From positions 62,255,415 through 62,319,414 of the forward strand of contig OX393578.1 in NCBI GenBank assembly GCA_947652605.1: 64,000 bases of DNA, in the 5' to 3' direction. The notes under the pieces are model-generated. The model was not told the origin of the DNA. It was given only the letters and a program-made list of their open reading frames with translations, and ran no database searches. The DNA comes from Elmis aenea (lineage: Eukaryota > Arthropoda > Insecta > Coleoptera > Elmidae). Made by a program: the position numbers and the translations under genes. Numbering within the stretch: position 1 is the stretch's first letter; every line of letters begins with the position of its first letter. This document shows, in pieces, positions 1-12,390 of the stretch.

Positions 1-920
1 AAAGAATGTAACCAATTATCAACTCAAACTTTTACAGAAAATTACAGTCAGTTTTCCAAGGCGGATAAAATAAAAATGAATCTGATTAAACACGTTAACG
101 TAGGTATTTTCAAGTTGCATGCCTGGTAAACAGTGAAACACCACTAACATTGCATCCATATTTATTTGTACACATATTACATAGTTACATATATTTTAAT
201 TAGTTGAATATTATAATAATTATTTATTATTTAGATATATTATTAGTAACTTCAATAAGACATCAAAAATTAACAGAAACAGTGCGGGACAGTAAAGACA
301 TTTCAAATTTTCATTGGAAAATAATATAACTTTAAACACAGATATAGCTACTTATGTCTTGCATTACTTTTAAAATTCAACATGCTTCTTATAATACGAT
401 TTAATATTGAAAGTTACATTTATTTATTATTTTTATGATTAGACGCACGAGTTGGTATAATTAGCGGCCATAAAAAAATCGCCTAGCTAATTATTTACCG
501 TTATTCGTGCACGATATTATAATAAATTGATTTACTAACCTAATTTGGCAACTATGATAGTACAGATTTGGTATTTTCATTAAAAGTGCAATCTAAAAGG
601 TTCTTTAATTAATCTATTCCTCCTCTTTATAAATCTATACTACACGATATGTCTATAAAAGCGAATATCTTTAAAAGAAACGAGTGAAAATTATATTTTT
701 ACAAGTCTTAAACAGGTAAGTACATTTTATACTGCATTTTTTTATATCTTACTATATAAAGTGATACATAATAATTTTATTTTGTAGAAAATACATCGAA
801 TGCACCTTACTAACAAGTAAATATTGGAAAACACTACACATAATCCACAATTAAATCTTTAGTACAAACATACTGCTCTTGTTGACACAGGGTTTAAAGT
901 AGTATTGAACTGCAAAAAAC
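1..920. other. AT-rich non-coding stretch
   Basis: I see no gene, repeat or exon. The stretch is A/T-rich with short runs such as ttattataataattatttatt near 210-235. If the STAR gene continues past the window start, this is intron. Confidence 0.5.
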
Positions 921-1183
921 AATTGAAGACCTTGGTGCAAGAAGGGGATATGTGCAAAAATGTAAAAAAAAAAAAACTTGTACAGAAATGGGTTTTAAAA
1001 TATGCGCTTTTCATATGGTGCAAATGTGGGATAAGTAGGGCTTATAGAAATTATTTTTCTAAGCCCTACTTATCCCACATTTGCACCATATGAAAAGCGC
1101 AAATTTTAAAATCCATTTCTGTACAAGTCTTATTTTTTTACTTTTTTTGCACATATCCCCTTCTTGCACCAAGGTCTTCAATT
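921..1183. repeat. Near-perfect 263-bp inverted repeat (hairpin)
   Basis: The left arm begins AATTGAAGACCTTGGTGCAA and the right arm ends with its reverse complement. The arms are about 125-130 bp and differ only in a few positions, mainly the length of an A/T run and one ATGCG/TTTGCG difference. The centre is at about 1050 (cttatagaaattatttttctaag). No CAGGGTG end, no transposase and no clear target duplication are visible. It could be a young fold-back element or a local inverted duplication. Transcription of either strand would give a long, almost fully paired hairpin. Confidence 0.93.
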
Positions 1184-2149
1184 ACAAACGTTATGCATAT
1201 TTACCTTAGTTACAGTTTTCTTTTTGTTTGAAACGGAAAACAATAAGGAAGAAAAATAAAGACATTCACACATCACACACTGTGTAGACAAAATTTAACT
1301 TGAAGGAATTAAATACTGTTGTAATTTGTAATAATACCCCAATTTTTTGTATAATTTAATTTTAATTGTTGAGTTTCCATGTCTAAGTATTCTTCCACCA
1401 ACGCATTATTGTACATAGACTGTCGAACTGCGCAAGAAACTCCATGACATTAAAACTGTTAGATAAAAACCTTTGGTATATATATTCAAAATTAGGACAA
1501 AGGTTGGATAAAATTTTGCTCATGAAAAAGATAAAACAACATTTGCAATTAAAAAGTTCTGAAGCAATAGACTTATTAACCAACCAAAACCTGTAATATT
1601 CATGACTTATTTTTAACTGTGAACTTGTTTAGCATCATAATGAAAGCCATTCAGTCTCTTGCACCAACGATTAGCTAATAATGAAAACAAAATTTACACT
1701 CAAATAACTTATAACCGTCAGAAGTGATTAATAATACAAAACTTGTTGAATGTTTTGTTAAGTATTTTGAACTTAAAGCAGATTAAAACGAAAACTTTCA
1801 TTTTAAAAGTAAAGTTACTTAAGAAGTTAATACACAAGTCACGTAATGTTTGTTCTAATTTTTAAAGTTAGGTGTCAGCATGCAATTTTCTTTCAACAAA
1901 ACGTTAAAAAATGGTATAGAAGGAATATAAATTTGGAAGAGAATACAGGGTATTTTCGTTATCTTTGGAGGAGGTGAAAAATTACATACAATGTTAGGAG
2001 AAATGGATTGTTTACAATAATAATTTAAAGCGGTCAAGATTGTGGATTCACGTCCAGAAGCGTTTCCCCAAACCATAGTTCCACCAAAGGAAAGTTATGG
2101 ACAAGAAAGAGCCTTATTCACAGGAATTTCTTAAGATGAAACAATTCGA
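1184..2149. other. Non-coding stretch, nothing recognised
   Basis: AT-rich sequence. The short open frames at 1383-1583 and 1855-2076 (minus) have no recognisable motifs. The last 100 bases may belong to the mariner remnant that follows. Confidence 0.45.
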
Positions 2150-2505
2150 AAGTTTATTGCTCCAAAAATTATAAAGATTCATGAAAAAATATTGAGGAAA
2201 AAACTTTATCTCATCAAAAGATAGGCAGTAGTTCTGCTACAAGACAATGCCCGTCCCCATGTAACACAAAAAACCCTTAAGAAAGCTTAAATATGAGATT
2301 TTTTGGCCGTTCCCTCTAATATCCGGACTTGGTTTCCAAAAATTTTAATTTCTTGAAGCCCTCCAGAATCGAAAGGAATTTAAAAGTTCTTCTAAGGAGT
2401 CTGAAAATTCCGGTTGAAAGGGTTTTTTAAAGAAACGCATCTAAATGCTTTCAGAACATTTGAACAAAAAGGTATGCAAAGAAAATAGGGATTATTTGGA
2501 TTGAA
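2150..2505 (+). pseudogene. Decayed mariner-type transposase fragment
   Basis: The plus strand reads VVLLQDNARPHVTQKTLKKL at about 2229-2290. This is the block around the second catalytic Asp of mariner (DD34D) transposases, where HDNARPH is usual. The next expected block, YSPDL, is only just visible in another frame (YPDLV at about 2316), and after it come fragments resembling the tail (LQNRKEFKSSSKE, FFKETHLNAFRTFEQKG). Several stops and frame changes make it inactive. The 5' half and the terminal repeats are not recognisable. Family assignment is from the catalytic block only. Confidence 0.62.
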
Positions 2506-3289
2506 TTAACTTAATTTCACTCAAATTATTTGATTGTTTTGATTATTATACAATCTGCTGCCTCCTTTATTGTATCAGTTGAATGATAATAAGTAACAGT
2601 AGGTTAGTCTAAAACTCCCTGAACATTTCCTTTCCTCCACACAAACAGTTACTATTGTACAACCCATTCCATTAGCTAATTACAATTTACTGGATATTCA
2701 TCTCTGACGATCACTTCAAAGGCTGGACATCCGCTACAGATTATATTTAAATTGCGTAATTAATAGATATTGATTACGATTATAGTGAGATTCCCTATTA
2801 AGTCGGTAATTTGGCCGACTAGAGATTTATGATTGAACGCATAGGCCATATTGGTCGATTAATCATCTACGCCAGAACAGCATGAAAGCCGAGATATATT
2901 AAAAGACGTTTCGGCATTTTGACTAATACAAAGGGACGGTGTGAGTGGTGCTTCAAAGAGTACGTACTTCAAAGTCGTAGAATCGGAAAAGCAGTTTAAT
3001 AGTTTGAGAAATGCTCTTGGATAAGAAATGGCGATTAACTATTTGGTTTGAATCGAGTATCTGTTAAAACGGCAACAAAAATAATAAAAGCAAAGGGATA
3101 AAAGGATGAAGATGATTTTTTGAGCGTGGAAATTGTATATGTAGGTACAGGGTGTGTAAGAAATCCTACCACGAGGTTCTAATAAAGATCAACTTGCAAT
3201 TCACCCAAAAATTTCATTGGTAATAAAACATTTAAAATTATTTAAATATGAGGGAAATTTTTAGACATTTTTCTTTTGAATATCATTAA
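2506..3289. other. Non-coding stretch with one isolated CAGGGTG end
   Basis: No gene is seen. TACAGGGTGTGTAAGAAATC at 3146-3165 looks like a single end of a TA-inserting element; I found no inverted partner nearby. Confidence 0.4.
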
Positions 3290-3625
3290 AAAATCTTGGG
3301 ATATTAAGCCCAGGAAAGACGGAAGAAATTCTCAGGATGAACAGAGCAGCCACAGGACTCGTTACAGGACACTGTGGGCTAAACACTTCTACATAATAGG
3401 GCTATCAGAGTCCGATATATTCAGAGGATGTGGTGCAGAAGAAGGAACTCTTCACGTAATATGCCAGTGTCAAGGATTCTTACCCTATCGGCGTAAACTT
3501 TTGGGGATGGGAAAAGCCAACCAAGAAGAGAAGAAAAACACATTTGAAGAAAATCCTGGAGCTTTCCAAAAAGATAGGACTTCTTTAGGGGGCTATCACC
3601 AGAGGGTACAATAGACCAATAGGTC
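3290..3625 (+). pseudogene. 3' end of a non-LTR retrotransposon ORF2 (post-RNase H Cys motif)
   Basis: The plus strand reads AATGLVTGHCGLN in one frame and then, after a frameshift near 3385, IIGLSESDIFRGCGAEE and LHVICQCQGFLPYRRKLLG. This pattern (GLxTGHC...H...G...C.xCGxxE.T..HVxxxC) is the standard end of ORF2 in I/R1/Jockey-type LINEs, where a C-C-H-C knuckle follows RNase H. At least one frameshift is visible. The upstream RT and RNase H regions are absent, as expected for 5'-truncated LINE copies. The clade cannot be fixed from this piece. Confidence 0.7.
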
Positions 3626-6476
3626 GCAGTACAGGAACCCTTGACTTTTTTAATAATCTGATAATTTATTGTACAAACTTTTTTATTTCTTTATAAATAA
3701 TAAAGTTTAGGTTACTTGTTTTCGATACAATTTTTATTAAGGATTTGCTTGTGTAGTTATCTGTGGCAAAGAGATTGTATTACGCTTTTAAAAATTAAAT
3801 ATAAGCTTGGTTGCTGTTGAAGAGTTCAAGTAATGCAAAACGTTTATAAAATTATTGTAGTTCTAAAATCCAAACGACTTTTAAAAGTCATCTGGCAGTT
3901 TCTGAATATGAATTTTTTTTATTTCATTCTGTTTGTCCAAGAAAACATTAAAATTTTCTTCTATTGTAACAATAGGTGTGTTGCTCAATAATTACACTAT
4001 TTTGGCGTACCCTGTATGTTTAGTTATGTTTCCGGTTTAGTTTTATTGGTGGTGGATAACTTTTTTACCGACTATTATTATTACGTTCCAAAATTCTAGC
4101 AATTGTTGTCCAATAATCTTCTCATATATTGCAAAAAGTATGCCTTTTAGTGAAATCAAAAGCTTATTCAAATAAATAAACTATTTAATCAGTTATGTCT
4201 GACTGAAAAGCAATTCTAAAACCCTATTAAGTCTTCATATTCGGTCTGGTACATCAATACTTCCCTTAAAAGGATTCTTAACTTCATCTTACGCTAATCT
4301 TTTACATTAGCAAAGGTTTCTTAGTTCTGCGCAAAAAAAACCACTTAGAGGTATTAAAGGTAAAACCTCCCTATGTAAACTGAAATTAAAATGACTGAAT
4401 GGATTCGGTTTATATACTTTAATTAGTTTTTTCCGGACATATTTTTTGTATATTTGTTTTAAGAGAATTATGGAGCCAGGGTAAGTTATTATTTTTTAAA
4501 TACCATTGTTTAAAGCCAATAATAAATATATTTAAATGCTTTACATCCTTAATAAACTAATGACTTAATTAAACTTATTTATGATATTAAATAAATTGCT
4601 TGAAATAATTCAAGCATTCATCAAACGAAAAACTGGATAGTGGGCATCGATAACACAAATTTTTTTATTTATTTGACTAAATAAAAGTTAAATGATTTAA
4701 ATAACACACAGAAGTGAAAATTTTAGGATTAAAGCAGTGCTTAACACTGGCTTACGCTTCTATATATTTTTTTGGTATTCATCTTCTAAGAACAACTTTA
4801 GTTGAGATATCAAACTTTAGAAATAATAGGTCAGATTCGGAAAACTGTAAAATATATTTAAAAAAAATACTTGTTTTCCATTTAATCCATTTTTATCAAC
4901 CATTTCCCTGTGCTGACGTTCATAAAATAAACATACTGTATATCACATATTTAATGGAAGACACTAATGCTAAAATAATTAATTTTGGTTGTATCAAGCT
5001 TCCCTTAGAACAATATTTAATTTTTCTTCACTGTTTTAAGCTTACACAATGCGTGAGGAATTTAAACATTGAAAAGAAACAATAATTACAGCAGACTCAC
5101 CCAAACGATGCTGAAAGTAACTGAAAAAAATAATTAATTGAACAATTGAAAGCTACTTCAAACATTTAACGATCAAAAGGTCAAGTACGTACTTGGACAC
5201 TGTTTCCGAAAGCCCTAACAATCTTGCGTTGTTTTCAAACAATACTACATTTTGACCCTGTGCCAAGCGCATAGAACATCATCTTGACCTGCGCCATTTT
5301 CTATTTTTAAGTGTTTTCGTTGTACAGTTTTTGAATTTATACACATAGAAAATTTTCATTCAACAAAAATATCGTTACACAGAAACAGAACGCATGAAAA
5401 CTTTCTACGATTGTGTCTTAGGAAATTAGTATTGGTCCGTGCGTTGATAAATACATTTTTAACGAATACCTACTAAAATTTGATTTTTATTTTAGCAAGA
5501 GACGGGATGTACACGTTCTGTACAGCAAATTTCAAGTTAAAAGATCCACTTCAGTACAAATTAAATCATATTTGAAGGTACCACACGCTTGTAGGCGTTA
5601 AGTATTTCAGTTTCATCTTAAAACACAATTTTAATCATAGTTTACAACTATATAAAGTGGCCGAAAAATTATTTCCGATGATTTTTTGTGTTTTAAGTTG
5701 CTGTAAAATTTTTAAATTCCAGTGTACACAATAGAACATATTCTGGGCATCTTGTGAGCACAATATAACATTCTGTTAAACCAGAAATACTCTACAATTA
5801 TTTTTTAAATGTAGTTTCGGGTATGAACTTTTGCATAAGATTTGCAGAATATGCTCCCTTGTGGCATAAACAATATCCTAGAATTTAAAAACGTGATATC
5901 TAAAAACTACATGACTAATTTTGTTGTTACCTGGTATCAGATGTTTAGATCCCGTCTCCTCGTTAACTAAATATGATAGATTTATACAAAAATTACATTG
6001 TCCGATAGTCAAATACAATTACATTTAAATTAAGTTAAGATTAACAGCTCCTGTTAAATAATCTTCTCTTAAGAGTGGAACTAGGGTTGTCGTGCGCCTG
6101 CAACAAAACATTATTCTTAGTTAATGAACTAAACAAATTGGAAGATAATGATTAGGTTTGTGGAATACAAAACAGCAAATGTAAATAAGGACGAGGACGT
6201 CTCTAGATGCTGTTATTGTTTCTGTAATTAGTCTGTGTCTAGTAAGAGTTGAAAGGATCTCGTTAATTGGAGGTTTTAAAACGAATTTATAAAGTACAGT
6301 TTATGATTTGTTTGTGAGATATTGGTAGTTTTCTATCCTGATTTTTTTTAGATAAAACACAATGAAGAAAAGTGATGCGTATACAAAAAAAATATAGCAT
6401 TCTCTAAGTGAAAATAAAGAACTATTTAAAGTAACTTTTTTACATTATGTAATTTCATACTCGTTCCGTAATTAAG
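3626..6476. other. Long non-coding stretch, nothing recognised
   Basis: AT-rich. ACCCTGTATG at 4009-4018 is another isolated end of the CAGGGTG type. An open frame of 123 codons at 4714-5085 (plus) has no motif that I know and a composition typical of random AT-rich DNA; I do not call it a gene. Confidence 0.4.
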
Positions 6477-6478
6477 TA

Positions 6479-7335
6479 GGGTAAATCCGGGATAGATGCC
6501 CCACCTTTTTAGATGCTAATATTTTCTGGACAAAAGAGTAAAAACTATACCTAGTTGTAACTACGTTGTATGACAACTCTATGTATATTATTTTATTTAA
6601 ACATGAAAATTTACACTGTTATAAACTTATATGATTCGAAAAATTAAAAACTTAAAATATGAGCATTTGCCATCTTCACCAAACTTTCGGGCAAAGATGC
6701 CCCACTAGTATAGGTATAGATGCCCCTACGAAAATATTATGTAATTACAAATTAATAAACAGAAACTAAATGTTTAGTAAACATATTAACAATTAAATAC
6801 TTATTTCTTTTTTAATGTCATTATTTTTCCACACAAATTACAAAGATTTTCATATTTAGAACAGCCTTCACGGGACCATTTGTTGCAATGCATGCACTGA
6901 ACCCACTCATCATTCCATTTTGTGTTTGTGTACATTTCCCCACACCCAACACATGATGTAGGTAGGGCATCTTCCCCGATCGTCCGGTATAGATGCCAAA
7001 TATCAAATTTAAATTTTGCGCCAGAATATGTACTTTGGCACGAACACTAACCTATTGTATGCCTAAATGTATTGCACTACAAAAACAATGATAAAAGTAC
7101 TTTATCATGATATGCGTGTACAAGCAAACCATAGTGATACATTTTGTGAAGCTCTAAAAATGAATTTTTGCAAATAACTTGCACGAATAAGGTTTTTTTA
7201 AAAAAAATAGCACTACACACAATCACATACGCAATACAAACCAACCCTTAAAAAGCCAGCGCAACCTGTCCGTTAATAACGAAATTATTTTAATGGGGCA
7301 TCTTCGCCGGTGGGGCATCTATCCCGGACTTACCC
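6479..7335 (-). mobile_element. Non-autonomous pogo-like DNA transposon, copy 1 (complete, TA target)
   Basis: It is bounded by TA at 6477-6478 and 7336-7337. The inverted ends are GGGTAAATCCGGGATAGATG on the left and the reverse complement of GGGTAAGTCCGGGATAGATG on the right, both continuing CCCCACC. The octamer GATGCCCC or a close form recurs inside in both orientations, near 6497, 6695, 6719, 6968, 7294 and 7313. The only coding remnant is a C-terminal zinc finger (6968..6801). TA duplication plus this kind of finger points to the pogo/Tigger branch of Tc1-mariner; this is inference. A second, inverted copy lies at 32536-33245. Confidence 0.82.
6801..6968 (-). pseudogene. C-terminal Cys-rich finger of a pogo-like transposase
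   Basis: The minus strand reads LPTSCVGCGEMYTNTKWNDE, then WVQCMHCNKWSREGCS and ENLCNLCGK, ending MTLKKK and a stop at 6801. It follows the PHD-like pattern C-x2-C, then WxQCxxC, then W, then GC, then C-x2-C, often found at the C terminus of insect pogo/Tigger-type transposases. The usual His before the sixth ligand (HExC) is Arg here (REGC), in both copies in the window. The catalytic and DNA-binding parts have been deleted, so this is a leftover of an autonomous ancestor. Confidence 0.65.
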
Positions 7336-7543
7336 TATCAATATTTACTACAGTACAATAACTCGTGAAAAAAACTACTTTGTGTCAAATACTGTTACCA
7401 ACATGCAAAAACGACATGCGTTTATATTTGTTGTGTATTTTCAACTAACGGCATTATATGTATAACTTTTAATTTTCAAAACTTACAACAGCAACTTACT
7501 CATGTTTTTTAAAAACGCCTGTTGTTTTCTAAAAACTGATGTA

Positions 7544-8165
7544 CTTAGCAATTTTAGAGAAAAGAGTTTGTTCCGCAGTATTTCTGGATGTGGCGCAAGC
7601 ATTTGATAAGGTTTGGCACGAAGGGCTGCGTTATAAATTAAAACATATCCTTCCCAAACAATACAAAGAAATTCTGATGTCTTATTTATCAGAGAGATAA
7701 TTTTGCAGGAAGCTGCCTGCTATAATCTCAAAGAAATCAAAGCCAGAGTGCCACAGGGTAGTGTCTTGGGTCCAGTCCTTTACCTACTGTTTACTTGTGA
7801 TCTTCCAGTACTAGAAAACAACACAATAGCTACTTTTGCTGACGATACTGCCATCCTAGATGCTGCAATTACAAGAGCGGCCATTTTTATTTTAAAGTCG
7901 CGACTTTTAATTTGGGTCACCGTGTGAACTACCCATTACACAAACTTTTCAAAATAAAGTACTAAGGAACATCGTAGATGCACCCTGGTGCATTAGAAAC
8001 GATGATCTTTATAGGGACCTTGGAGCGGAGTTTGTGGACAGTGAAATTCAGAAGTTTTCGAGAAGCCACGAAGAAAGACTACTGCAGCACGTGAATATCG
8101 AGGCTATCCAGCTTCTCGATAAAAAAAAATATGGCCAGGTGACTCAAGAGACAAAAACCCTGTGA
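7544..8165 (+). pseudogene. Internally deleted Jockey-type LINE (reverse transcriptase)
   Basis: Frame 1 reads VFLDVAQAFDKVWHEGL (7574 onward) up to a stop after YLSER near 7697. The next frame gives RVPQGSVLGPVLYLLF and then TFADDTAILDAA, with the catalytic FADD. These are reverse transcriptase blocks 3-5 of the Jockey clade. From about 7950 comes KVLRNIVDAPWCIRNDDLYR and a stretch ending EAIQLLD, which is the C-terminal end of Jockey ORF2. Nearly all the thumb region between FADD and this tail is missing. It carries stops and a large deletion and cannot be active. Confidence 0.82.
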
Positions 8166-11100
8166 GCTGGTATAATATTAGTGCTTAAAAAAATGTTAAC
8201 AAGTGTTTTGTGATAACTTAATCTTTAAAAAATCCGTAATAAACTACTATTTAACAACTATTTTAGTTTTAAAATTCACGATCATTTGAGTGTTGTGAGA
8301 CTTATAAGCTAATTTGCATTTATTTTCTATTAAAAGTTAAAGTTTTTCGCAAAACCTGAAACTTTATTATTCGCAAAATGTTGAGCGCGCGTGGAATTTT
8401 TTCAGGTAATGATATACTTGTTGTTAAGTACATTTTTGTACACAAAACATCTGCTCGCGAAACTGTGTATTATGCCGATGACATGCTATGCTCTCATATT
8501 CAAACGCAATAAATATGAAAGGCAACTTTAGCATGCTTCTAAATGAAATGCACCAACAAATGAAACTATGAATTCAGAATAGTACAGTACTGCACATATG
8601 TATACTTGTAATACGTGCAACGTGCTGTGAATTAACCCGGTTACTTAAAATTTATGCATAAATATTCATAGATGTATGTACTTCATCGAGTAAAATGCTA
8701 TTAAATTAAAACGCTATTTAAAAAATTAAAAACGATGGTGGAGGCGCAAGGAAAAATAATTTAAAATTGTTTCGTATCCATAGTATTGTGTGGTAATTTA
8801 GAGATTTATTTAACAACAGTATCATGATTAATTAAATTTAGTTCTTTTCGTTTTTTTTTTGCAATAACTCATCTAATTTTTCCGCAGAAAGAACTGAGCA
8901 ATTAGTTATACAACTGCCTGCAAATTACAGAATATCAACAGTTGAATTTGGTCCAAGATCTAAATAAAGTTAAGGTTAATCGCTGGTTAAAATGAATTAA
9001 AAAAGGAAATGCAAAAGTTTATTTGTGAACGAGCGAAAAGGTTTAGCAGGAGTTCAGATTTTATCACGACATGGGCGGCCGGTTTAGCGATAAAAGGCAT
9101 TGTTCATTTCAACTTTATTTATTCTAGCCTTCGATAGCGGGTTTTTAGGATTGAGATTATCGTGAAACTTGAGGAGCGAATGAATTAATGGATTTGGATT
9201 AAAATATTATCATTCATCATGTATACGTTATTGAATAGCCAATGCAAGTTTATTACAAAAAAACAAGTTTAAAACATAAGCAAGTGTAATGCACAGAACT
9301 AAAAAAGAACTTATACAGGGCTCAAACTGAATTTATTGATAATAGAAAAAGGGTAGTATTTTCTATAATTTAATTTGAATAATGTTCAATGTTCCTCTCT
9401 TTGGCAATAACGCACTTCGCCATTATTACTAAATATATATTATAATTACCTAATAAATAGCTAATGAAAGAAAGAAGTTAATTTCATTCCTCAAGGCATA
9501 CTTTTTTTTTAATTCTCAAAAAATTAAGCCGAGCCCTCAAATTTGAATTTGCTCTTATCATATTGTGGTTAATTTTAAATAATATTCACGCCCCAACATT
9601 AACAGAACGATCACCGGCACTAAATAAAAAAAAAACTCGTAATGTAGTCAGCACAAGCGAAGGGTTTAAGCTGCAAATGCTTTATGGTCGGTTGGAATGA
9701 ATGCAAATTTTTGTTTCAATTGGCTTAAAAGGATATTGGAGTTTACGCTATTAAGTATAAATAAAAAGGCCCACCTAGTAGCTCTCAATGCCAGTTATAA
9801 ATTTTAATTTGCGAACGAGGTTAAGCAAACCCTAACTTTTAATAAAACCATGCCTCTAAAATATTAATAAACAGATGAAAATGCAAGCATGAATTGGTAT
9901 AGGTACTCTAACGTTCTCTTTAAAGGAAGTCATTAAAAAGTAAAACTAAGTTATACTCTACGATTACAATACTAGATGTAAACGATTTATTTTATTTAAT
10001 GTAAGTTTTTGTCAGATAAAAGAAAAATTATTAACTAAAGACCCAAGCCATGAAAATAAAATGGACAGTCCCTATTTTGTAGAGCCAGGTAGCGGTGACT
10101 TTTATAAGCTCAATTGTCAAATTGAGTGTGGATTAAACGATCTACAAAATTTTGATCTTGGTTTATAGGTTGCGAAAATGAGTGAAGTCGATCTCGTAGA
10201 GGAGTGTTATGAAGTTTTTGATAAAGGAGAGTGATGGACCTAAGCTGTACTCAGAAGAATGGAAGCTGTGTACAAAGAAGATTCGCCAAAAAAATGCAGA
10301 TCAATTTGGTATCTCAAGCTCTAAAAAGCCTTTACAAAATGATTTGAATATATCATTCCACCTGTGAATTACGTTACATAAAAATCAATCAGCTACTTTA
10401 GACGTGTTCAGGAGGCACTAAAACAAATCTACTTTTCGAACAACTCAACTCCAAAAAAATTAAGTTCCAAAAAACGAAAAATCAAACTACTTTCAAGACC
10501 GTTCAATTTATGACTAACCTTAAGTTAAGGTCGGTCACGAAAGAAACTCAAATCTTTCTAAAATACAGCCCGTGTTCGTTCTGGTAATAATTTTTCGTGG
10601 AGAACTGGCTTTTTCAAAACAGTTCCAACCCACAGGAAGATCGTCCGAAATGCAAAACCTAAAAAGATAAGACAGAGGGACCTTAAATCAGTCTTGACAA
10701 CAGCATTTGGCCCAAATATCTCTGAATTTGATTTTATAGAATTATTAAGAGCATGTTATTTTATTGTGTCGGTTTTAATAATAAACATGTGTTTATATTT
10801 GCGTGTCAATGGCGAATGTCCGTTGGTGAGTGTGTGTGGTGAAGCAAATTACAAATTCCAGTACAGTATGAAATGGTTCCATCGTTATCTTCTTTATTCT
10901 ATCTTTAAAGGTTTTTTAGAACCTCTTGTTCTTCGTAAAAATCATACTTTTTGTGTTAATTTGTGCAGCTAAAAACGTATATCTGTAACCAAAATACTTG
11001 TCTAATCAGCGTCCAGGATACTAAATAACTAATTTTTGATAAAACAAAATATCTTTTTAATACAATGCAATGCTACCAACAAGCAACCATGGCGTTCTTT

Positions 11101-11517
11101 TAACAAAGTAACTTTACTGCCTAATAAACAGCTGCATTTGTCGTAATGATCGTTACTTTTTCCACCCATTGTATTTCATGCAGGCGTCCTTCAAAACGAA
11201 TTTATAAAACGGCCTCCAGGCTTCACCGCGTGGCGAAAGTTGAGAGTATAAAGAACTGATAACGCAGTGCGTACGTTTATTTGTTATATAAAAGAAACAT
11301 TGCCGAAATTGATAAAAGAAATTCGTAGGCCGACGGTTTGCATTCACCAGATTCAAATACAAAGCAATTATTATGAGGCGCGTTGTTGAATCTGACGTCG
11401 AATCGCGCGATTTTTTATTGTGTGCCGTTACGATAAATAAAATTTCTCGGTCCGACTGTACTGGAAAATTCTCAATTCGCGTGTGATGTACGATAAGGAA
11501 TATTTAGCGTATCTTAC
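8166..11517. other. Long non-coding stretch upstream of the linker exon's donor
   Basis: Intron side of the donor at 11517. No exon with a usable acceptor and family match was found on the minus strand. A broken reading frame at about 10170-10680 (MSEVDLVEECYEVFDKGE, later AVLRRMEAVYKEDSPKK) looks protein-like but has several stops; I do not recognise it. An open frame at 10694-10972 (plus) has no known motif. The rest is unremarkable. Confidence 0.4.
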
Positions 11518-11779
11518 TCGGTGGCTCCTCTTTGAAATGTCGCCGGCATTTGTTTTGCTTGTGCTGCCCTGGCTCGTGCTAGGAGACTCATAACTGTTCT
11601 TTTGGTGGGAGTCATGGAAGTTCTCGGTCCTCCCGCAAGTAGCGGCCTTTTACGACCACCGGCACCTGCTGCAGGAGTTTGTATATTAGATGCTGTTGCA
11701 ACGCCGTTTCCGGGTGACAGTTGGACGCCGTTACCAGCTGGAACGCTAGCGGTTACGTCTGTCACAGTGGAAGTTGCTC
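11518..11779 (-). CDS. Ala/Pro-rich linker exon of the same STAR-family protein
   Basis: A 262-nt exon starting with the two bases (GA) that complete the codon begun in the previous exon, giving Gly. Acceptor: tttatttgttccag; donor: ACCGA followed by GTAAGA at 11517..11512. The sequence is low-complexity: TDVTASVPAGNGVQLSPGNG, then TPAAGAGGRKRPLLAGG, then a basic part with TPTKRTVMSLLARARAAQAK. No folded domain is evident; its place after QUA2 and the basic patches fit the disordered regulatory tail of STAR proteins. It is clearly richer in G+C than its surroundings, as expected for coding DNA here. If the donor were not used, translation would stop at TAA on the third base into the intron. 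The exon ends in phase 2, so at least one more exon is required, beyond the window. Confidence 0.82.
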
Positions 11780-12129
11780 CTGGAACAAATAAACAAGATT
11801 GTAAAATGCATGTAATACAATTTGTAGAATAATTTGTATTATACGTTACTACTTGTACATATTTTTATACAACAGACGTTTGACAATTCGTTTCATAGGA
11901 TTTTTTTCATTTTTCAAGAGTGCTAAAGACTGTAAGGACATGATGCAGAAATCTGCACAGAATTATGTGCCGTATCATAGGCGAAGGTAAATCTCAACTA
12001 TAAAATTGTACCTATTGCTTTTAAAATATATTTTATTCATGTAATATTCTTTACGCTAATACAAATATGGACTAATAATCCTTAATTTGGCCATAAAGAA
12101 CATGTAGAAGAAGTTAGAAGCAGTTGAAA
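11780..12129. other. Intron sequence next to the acceptor of the linker exon
   Basis: It holds the pyrimidine-rich acceptor tract (11781-11800 on the minus strand) and otherwise nothing that I recognise. Confidence 0.5.
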
Positions 12130-12390
12130 AAATTAAAAATTGATGGAAATGAGGAATAAACATGGCTAGGTCATGTATAGCGAATGGGAGAAGATTGAAT
12201 GCCTAAGAAAGCCCATGAAACGCGATTTTAAGGACAAAATCGAAAGGGAAGATGAAGGAAAACCTTAAATGAGGAGACCAAGAAAGTTGCCATAGAGGGA
12301 CCACGTGGAGTACAATTACAAAGATATAAACAGATGAAAGGAGTCAAACTAACACACATGTACAAGAAGAAGGCGTACGAACAAGAAGAA
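12130..12390 (+). pseudogene. C-terminal remnant of an RTE-like LINE
   Basis: The plus strand gives TWLGHV at about 12157-12175, then RMGE, RLNAxKKxHETRF and GQNRKGR in shifting frames. They match the conserved end of RTE-like ORF2 proteins (WxGHVxRM ... RxPKKAL ... GKRRRGRPRxxW). A poorly preserved Lys-rich tail follows. Many stops. It is one of at least six similar tails in the window. Confidence 0.55.

Noticed and set aside
4714..5085. 123-codon open frame on the plus strand
   Set aside because: Composition (Ile, Leu, Phe, Asn, Lys) is that of random AT-rich DNA and no motif or splice support is visible.
6821..7006. 61-codon minus frame (GIYTGRSGKMPYLHHVLG)
   Set aside because: Out of frame with the zinc-finger remnant, which reads LPTSCVGCGEM in the neighbouring frame.
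11602..11832. 76-codon plus-strand frame in the G+C-rich region
   Set aside because: It is the antisense shadow of the STAR-gene linker exon at 11779..11518.
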